This document shows, one piece after another, positions 59,924 through 64,000 of a DNA stretch of 64,000 nucleotides. Made by a program: the position numbers and the translations under genes. The DNA is from CAWDVK01 sp963805715 (lineage in GTDB: Bacteria; Actinomycetota; Actinomycetes; Streptosporangiales; Streptosporangiaceae): NCBI GenBank assembly GCA_963805715.1, contig CAWDVK010000020.1, forward strand, positions 496,001 to 560,000, written 5' to 3'. How positions within the stretch are numbered: position 1 is the first letter of the stretch; every line of letters starts with the position of its first letter. Under the pieces are notes generated by a model. That model searched no databases, was not told the origin of the DNA, and saw only the letters and a list, made by a program, of their open reading frames with translations.

Positions 59924-60144
59924 CGGCCCGGACAGCGCAGACGCAGCTGCGGGTCGATCCCATCGCGTGCGACGGCCGCGGCCTGTGCGCAGAAATGCTG
60001 CCCGAGCTGATCTCGCTGGATGACTGGGGGTTCCCGATCATCCGTCCTGACGCGCTGCCGGATCACCTGCTGGGCGACGCCCGCGCCACCATCCGGGCCT
60101 GCCCCAAGCTCGCGCTCCGGCTCGAGCGCAGGCCCTGGCGGTGA
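59920..60144 (+). CDS. Ferredoxin, probably [3Fe-4S] type
   Basis: The 74-residue protein has VDPIACDGRGLCAEMLPELI and, near the end, ACPKLALRLERRPWR. The cysteines follow CxxxxxC...CP, the spacing of single-cluster [3Fe-4S] (or [4Fe-4S]) actinobacterial ferredoxins. GTG 59920, preceded by GGAGG (59910-59914), overlaps the NuoF-like stop. It is the last intact gene of the redox operon. Beyond it lie gene fragments. Confidence 0.88.
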   Translation: MTARTAQTQLRVDPIACDGRGLCAEMLPELISLDDWGFPIIRPDALPDHLLGDARATIRACPKLALRLERRPWR

Positions 60145-60271
60145 GGCTGCCCAGCGGGTGCCGGCTGCGGGCAAGCAGCTTGGCGACGACCTCCGGGTCG
60201 AGCGCACTGCCCCCGGCTGCCACCCGGTCCAGGGCGTCGAGGAACTCGGCCAGGTCGGCCTGACGATCAAG
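60141..60271 (-). pseudogene. Fragment of a NarL-type response regulator
   Basis: Read leftward, about 42 residues match the end of a receiver and the linker to the DNA-binding domain: ADLAEFLDALDRVAAGGSAL, then DPEVVAKLLARSRHPLGSL and T. This is the DPEVVxxLLxRxR...LxxLTxRE pattern of NarL/LuxR-type regulators. No start, no receiver aspartate and no helix-turn-helix survive. It abuts the ferredoxin stop on the other strand and an FtsX fragment at the other end, so both neighbours mark breakpoints. Confidence 0.72.
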
Positions 60272-61110
60272 GCCCAGGAGACCCAGAACATAGCGCCGTT
60301 CGTGCCGTTCCTGGTCGCCTTCGGGGTGATCGGGCTGATCATGTCGGTACTGATCGTGGCTAACGTGGTCAGCGGCGCCGTGGTGGCCGGCTACCGCAGG
60401 ATCGGCATCCTGAAGAGCATCGGCTTCACCCCCGGCCAGGTCGTGGGTGCCTACACCGGCCAGGTGGCGGTGCCTGCCGTGGCGGGCTGCCTGGGCGGCG
60501 CGCTGCTGGGGAACCTGCTGGCCCTGCCGCTGCTCGCCAGGACCGCCCGGGTTTACGGCACCGGACGGCTCGATGTCCCAGCCTGGGTAGACCTGGCAGT
60601 CCCCCTGGCCATGCTGGTCCTGGTCGGGATCGCTGCCCTGGTGCCGGCGGCGCGAGCCGGGCGGATGGGCGCGGTGCAGGCGATCGCCGCGGGACGCGCT
60701 CCGCAGCACGGCCGCGGCTACGCCGCGCACCGGCTGCTGAGCAGGCTGCGGCTGCCCAGGCCGGTAACCGTCGGGCTGGCCGCGCCGTTCGCCCGGCCCG
60801 CCCGCACCGCGGGCACCATGATCGCCATCCTGCTCGGAGCTACCGCCATCACCTTCGCCGTCGGCCTGAGCAGCTCACTCAGCCTGGTGGTGGCGGGCCT
60901 GTCGCATGACCAGTCCGAGCCGGTGCAGGTCTCGCTCGGCAGCGGCAGCACCATCGGGCCCGCGGGGCAGCGGGCGGTCCAGGCGGCGCTGCGCGCGCAG
61001 CCGGGAACGCGGCGCTTTGTCGCCGAGGCCGATGACCAGGGCACGATGGCCGGCCTGTCGCGCCAGGTCAACGTGACGGCGTTCAGCGGGCCGGCCGCCT
61101 GGACCGGCGA
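60272..61110 (+). pseudogene. Internal fragment of an FtsX-like ABC permease
   Basis: About 280 residues of the FtsX/MacB permease family: NIAPFVPFLVAFGVIGLIMS, GYRRIGILKSIGFTPGQVVG, then a second permease unit with VGLAAPFARPARTAGTMIAI. There is no start, no ATPase gene beside it, and the sequence ends abruptly near VNVTAFSGPAAWTG, where the antisense FAD oxidoreductase begins. Both ends are cut, so it is a remnant. Confidence 0.8.
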
Positions 61111-62349
61111 TCAGTGGCCTGCGAGCGATTCCAGTGGGTATTCCAGGTTCCGCAGTGCGTTTTTGTCCACCGGCTGGCGGCCGCGTACGAGTGCCTGGAT
61201 CGCGTCGCTGGCGTCCCAGGTGTTGACGTTCATGCCGGCCAGCACTCGTCCGCCTGCTCCGAGCCAGAAGGCGATGAACTCGCGGCGGCCGGTGTCGCCG
61301 CGGAAGACGACCTCGTCGTAGCCGTCGGGGTCGGCGTAGCCGGAGTATTCCATGCCTAGGTCGTACTGGTCGGTGTAGAAGTACGGCACCCGGTCGTAGG
61401 CAACGTCCTGGCCGAGCATTGCCTGGGCCGCGGTCTGCGGCTGGTGCAGCGCGTTGGCCCAGTGCTCGACCCGGATGTGCTTGCCCAGCAGGGGATGGAA
61501 CGCGCTGGCAACGTCCCCGGCGGCGTAGATGTCCGGGTCGGAGGAGCGCAGCTGCGCGCTGACCCAGATGCCGTTATCGACCTTCAGGCCCGCCGCGGAG
61601 GCAAGCTGAGCGTTGGGCGTGATCCCGATCCCGGCGATGACCGCGTCGGCCCGGATGTGCCGGCCGTCGGCCAGCCGCACACCGGTGGCCTTGCCGTCGC
61701 TGCCGGTGATCTGGCTGATCTGCACCCCGCAGCGCAGGTCTACTCCGTGCTCGCGGTGCAGGTCGGCGAAGATCCGAGCGACCTGGCGGCCGAGGACCCG
61801 CAGCAACGGCAGTTCCGCCGTCTCCAGCACGCTGACCTCGACGCCGGCGGCGCGGGCCGCGGCGGCTGTCTCGAGGCCGATCCAGCCGCCGCCGATCACC
61901 GCGACCCGTGATGCTGACCGGAAGTCCGCCTTGATCTGGTCGCAGTCGGCGACGCTCCGCAGGTAGAGCACGCCGTCCAGGTCGGCGCCCGGCACTGAGA
62001 GTCGGCGTGGCGAGGAGCCGGTGGCCAGCAGGAGTTTGGCATATCCGATCTGGCTGCCGTCCGCGAGGACAACCTCGCGGGCGGCAGGGTCGATGCCTGT
62101 GACCGTTACGCCGAGGCGCAGGTCGATGTCGTGCTCGGCGTACCACTGCTGCGGGTGGACGTAGATCGTCTCCCGTTCGGACTTGCCGATCAGGTAGTCC
62201 TTCGATAGCGGTGGCCGCTCATACGGCCGTTCGCTCTCCGCGCCGATCAGGATGAGCGGGCCGTCGAAGCCCTCCGCCCGCAGCGTCTCCGCTGCCCTCG
62301 CCCCGGCAAGGCTCGCCCCGACGATCAGGTATGGCGTGTCTGTGGCCAT
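61111..62349 (-). CDS. FAD-dependent NAD(P) oxidoreductase (ferredoxin-reductase-like)
   Basis: The 412-residue flavoprotein has two Rossmann motifs: YLIVGASLAGARAAETLR (FAD) and VAVIGGGWIGLETAAAARA (NAD). It also has the FAD C-signature DIYAAGDVASAFHPLLG, and PYERPPLSKDYLIGKSE typical of rubredoxin/ferredoxin reductases. The C-terminal dimerisation region ends GRQPVDKNALRN. ATG 62349 follows GGGAGCTGACC and lies two bases past the transaldolase stop, so it is in one operon with transaldolase and folE. Its electron acceptor is unknown; the ferredoxin at 60 kb is near but in another operon. Confidence 0.92.
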   Translation of the reverse strand: MATDTPYLIVGASLAGARAAETLRAEGFDGPLILIGAESERPYERPPLSKDYLIGKSERETIYVHPQQWYAEHDIDLRLGVTVTGIDPAAREVVLADGSQIGYAKLLLATGSSPRRLSVPGADLDGVLYLRSVADCDQIKADFRSASRVAVIGGGWIGLETAAAARAAGVEVSVLETAELPLLRVLGRQVARIFADLHREHGVDLRCGVQISQITGSDGKATGVRLADGRHIRADAVIAGIGITPNAQLASAAGLKVDNGIWVSAQLRSSDPDIYAAGDVASAFHPLLGKHIRVEHWANALHQPQTAAQAMLGQDVAYDRVPYFYTDQYDLGMEYSGYADPDGYDEVVFRGDTGRREFIAFWLGAGGRVLAGMNVNTWDASDAIQALVRGRQPVDKNALRNLEYPLESLAGH

Positions 62350-62351
62350 GG

Positions 62352-63476
62352 TCAGCTCCCTTGCTGCTCTGCTGGCTGGGCCCGCAGGGTGGCGGCCAGC
62401 TGCTCGCCGAGCTGCTCCCAGGCGGCGTCGAATTTGGCCACGGCGTCGTCTTCGAGGCCCTGCATGATCTCGTCGTAGCCGATGCCGACCGCCTGCAGCT
62501 GGCCGAGCACCTGCTGCGCCTCGTCGTAGTGGCCGTGGATCGAGTCGGCGGGTACCTGGCCGTGGTCGGCGACCGCGCGCAGGGTGGCCTCGGGCATCGT
62601 GTTGACCACGCCGGGGGCGACCAGGTCGGTCACGTAGCGGGTGTCGGGATAGGCGGGGTCCTTGACCGATGTGGAGGCCCACAACGGCCGCTGCGGCCGG
62701 GCCCCGGCCGCAGCCAGCGCGGCCCACCGCGGTGCGGAGAACACTCGCTCGTAGTGCTGGTAGGCCAGCCGCGCATTGGCGATCGCGGCCCGGCCGCGTA
62801 GCGCGGCCGCCTCGCTGGCGCCGATCTTGTCCAGGCGGGAGTCGATCTCGGTGTCGACCCGGGACACGAAGAACGAGGCCACCGATCCGATGGACGGCAG
62901 GTCGCGGCCGGATTGACGGGCGCGTTCCATGCCGTCGAGGAACGCGCTGGTGACCTGCTCGTAGCGCTGCAGGGAGAAGATCAGCGTGATGTTGATGCTG
63001 ATTCCCTCGGCCAGGCACGCTGTGATCGCCGGCAGGCCCTGCCGGGCGGCCGGGATCTTGACGAGCAGGTTAGGCCGGTCCACCGCCCACCACAGGGCCC
63101 GCGCCTCAGCGATCGTGGCCTCGGTGTCGTAAGCGAGCCGCGGGTCGACCTCAATCGACACCCGCCCGTCCACCCCATCGGTGGTGTCGTAGATCGGGCG
63201 GAGCACGTCGCAGGCCCAGCGCACGTCGAAGGTGGTCAGGGCGCGCAGCGCCTCCCCGACATCCACGCCGCGGGCGGACAGGTCCCGCACCTGCTCGTGA
63301 TAGGCATCACTGCCGGTGATCGCCTTGGCGAAGATGGCCGGATTGGTGGTCACGCCCACCACATGGTCGCGGGCGGCCAGGCCGGCCAGGCTGCCCGAGA
63401 CGAGCCGTTCACGGCTCAGGTCATCCAGCCAGATCGAGACGCCGGCCTTGCTCAGCGCCTCCAGCGCGTCGGCCAT
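62352..63476 (-). CDS. tal: Transaldolase
   Basis: The 374-residue protein has the transaldolase B-type core: GVTTNPAIFAKAITGSDAY, the Schiff-base Lys in NLLVKIPAARQGLPA, ISINITLIFSLQRYEQV, ASFFVSRVDTEIDSRLD and RPLWASTSVKDPAYPDTRYV. It transfers a dihydroxyacetone unit between sugar phosphates in the pentose phosphate pathway. ATG 63476 follows AAGGAGAGG; the longer frame to 63641 overlaps folE and is not used. Middle gene of folE-tal-oxidoreductase. Confidence 0.94.
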   Translation of the reverse strand: MADALEALSKAGVSIWLDDLSRERLVSGSLAGLAARDHVVGVTTNPAIFAKAITGSDAYHEQVRDLSARGVDVGEALRALTTFDVRWACDVLRPIYDTTDGVDGRVSIEVDPRLAYDTEATIAEARALWWAVDRPNLLVKIPAARQGLPAITACLAEGISINITLIFSLQRYEQVTSAFLDGMERARQSGRDLPSIGSVASFFVSRVDTEIDSRLDKIGASEAAALRGRAAIANARLAYQHYERVFSAPRWAALAAAGARPQRPLWASTSVKDPAYPDTRYVTDLVAPGVVNTMPEATLRAVADHGQVPADSIHGHYDEAQQVLGQLQAVGIGYDEIMQGLEDDAVAKFDAAWEQLGEQLAATLRAQPAEQQGS

Positions 63477-63514
63477 TGCGATCCTCTCCTTCCCGCCTCG
63501 CGGCGGCATCATGG

Positions 63515-64000
63515 TCAGCCCGGCACGCCGGCGAGGGCGAAGAATTCCGCCCGGGAGCGCGCGTCGGCACGCAGCGTGCCGAGCAGGGCCGAGGTGAGGG
63601 TCGTGGTGCCGAGGGCCCGCACTCCGCGCAGGGTCATGCACGTGTGCTCGGCCTCCAGCACGACCCCTGTGCCGCGGGGGTGAAGGCGCGCTGCGAGGTG
63701 GTCGGCGACCTGCTTGGTCAGCCGCTCCTGGGTCTGCGGCCGGGCAGCGAGGTGCTCGACCAGCCGGGCCAGCTTGGACAGGCCCAGGATGCGCTCCCCG
63801 GGCAGGTAGCCGACGTGCGCTACGCCGGCAAAGGGCAGCAGGTGATGCTCGCAGACCGTCCGGAACGGGATGCCGCGCGCCAGTACCAGCTCGTCGTAAC
63901 CCTCGTCGTTGGGGAACGTCGTGAGCCGGAGTGGCTGCGCGTCGAACAGCTCTGCGTAGGCGCGAGCCATCCGGGCCGGCGTCTCACGCAGCTCTTCCCG
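63515..64000 (-). CDS. folE: GTP cyclohydrolase I (5' end beyond the window)
   Basis: The visible 161 residues cover the catalytic domain of FolE, which converts GTP to dihydroneopterin triphosphate for folate synthesis. Zinc ligands lie in VCEHHLLPFAGVAHVGY and EAEHTCMTLRGVRA; substrate motifs GLSKLARLVEHLAARPQTQERL are intact. The sequence remains open to the edge, with RETPARMARAYAELF, so the N-terminal 30-50 residues are missing from view. It is the first gene of the leftward set with transaldolase 38 bp downstream. Confidence 0.95.
   Translation of the reverse strand, partial: REELRETPARMARAYAELFDAQPLRLTTFPNDEGYDELVLARGIPFRTVCEHHLLPFAGVAHVGYLPGERILGLSKLARLVEHLAARPQTQERLTKQVADHLAARLHPRGTGVVLEAEHTCMTLRGVRALGTTTLTSALLGTLRADARSRAEFFALAGVPG

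Overview
The window is very GC-rich, almost wall-to-wall coding DNA with frequent GTG/TTG starts and GGAGG-type ribosome sites. Together with the ergothioneine operon, a HutC-type regulator and the gene order secE / tRNA-Trp / aspC / add / murB / hadAB-like / rpmG / tRNA-Met, this points to an actinomycete (Actinomycetota, Streptomyces/Streptosporangiales-like). I cannot name the genus. There are no insertion sequences, prophage genes or CRISPR arrays.

Layout. 0.1-5.9 kb: conserved core block (secE, tRNA-Trp, aspartate aminotransferase, adenosine deaminase, murB, two MaoC-fold dehydratase subunits, rpmG, tRNA-Met). 6-14 kb: exported or membrane proteins (DUF4331 protein, small Tat-signal protein, LtrA, a 1300-residue secreted beta-propeller/lectin-like protein). 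14-20.9 kb: a probable methylated-amine catabolism locus (choline-kinase-like phosphotransferase, FAD/aminomethyltransferase dehydrogenase, a gutted serine dehydratase, permease, HutC-type regulator, EthD-like protein). 20.9-24.2 kb: glucan-debranching-like hydrolase and GT4 glycosyltransferase. 24.7-35 kb: membrane proteins, alcohol dehydrogenase, MMPL exporter, YCII protein, two methyltransferases, MarR-like protein and a GAF/SpoIIE phosphatase. 35-43.6 kb: a high-affinity K+ ATPase locus ordered F-X-B-C-A and flanked by two KdpD proteins without kinase domains. 43.6-49.6 kb: LigD-type polymerase, anti-sigma-type ATPase, amidohydrolase, lipoprotein, STAS-PAS protein and a LuxR-type regulator with a degenerate receiver. 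49.7-53.9 kb: egtABCD. 54.3-60.1 kb: a two-component system divergent from a redox operon (membrane protein, ApbE, ferric-reductase-like membrane protein, NuoF-like protein, ferredoxin). 60.1-61.1 kb: fragments of a response regulator and an FtsX permease. 61.1-64 kb: FAD oxidoreductase, transaldolase and folE (cut by the window edge).

Two themes run through the region. First, several conserved genes are each broken by what looks like one missing or extra base (aspC, the FAD dehydrogenase, the GT4, the anti-sigma ATPase, probably the Tat protein). Such a pattern suggests residual indel errors in a draft assembly, although true decay cannot be excluded by eye. Second, other lesions are clearly real: serine dehydratase has lost two large internal segments, and three or more genes survive only as fragments. 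The least explained signals are a run of stacked RNA structures, including a cloverleaf, directly ahead of an unrecognised 50-residue Arg-rich ORF (30.4-30.7 kb), the rearranged Kdp locus, and the repeat-rich operator region between the two-component system and the redox operon.
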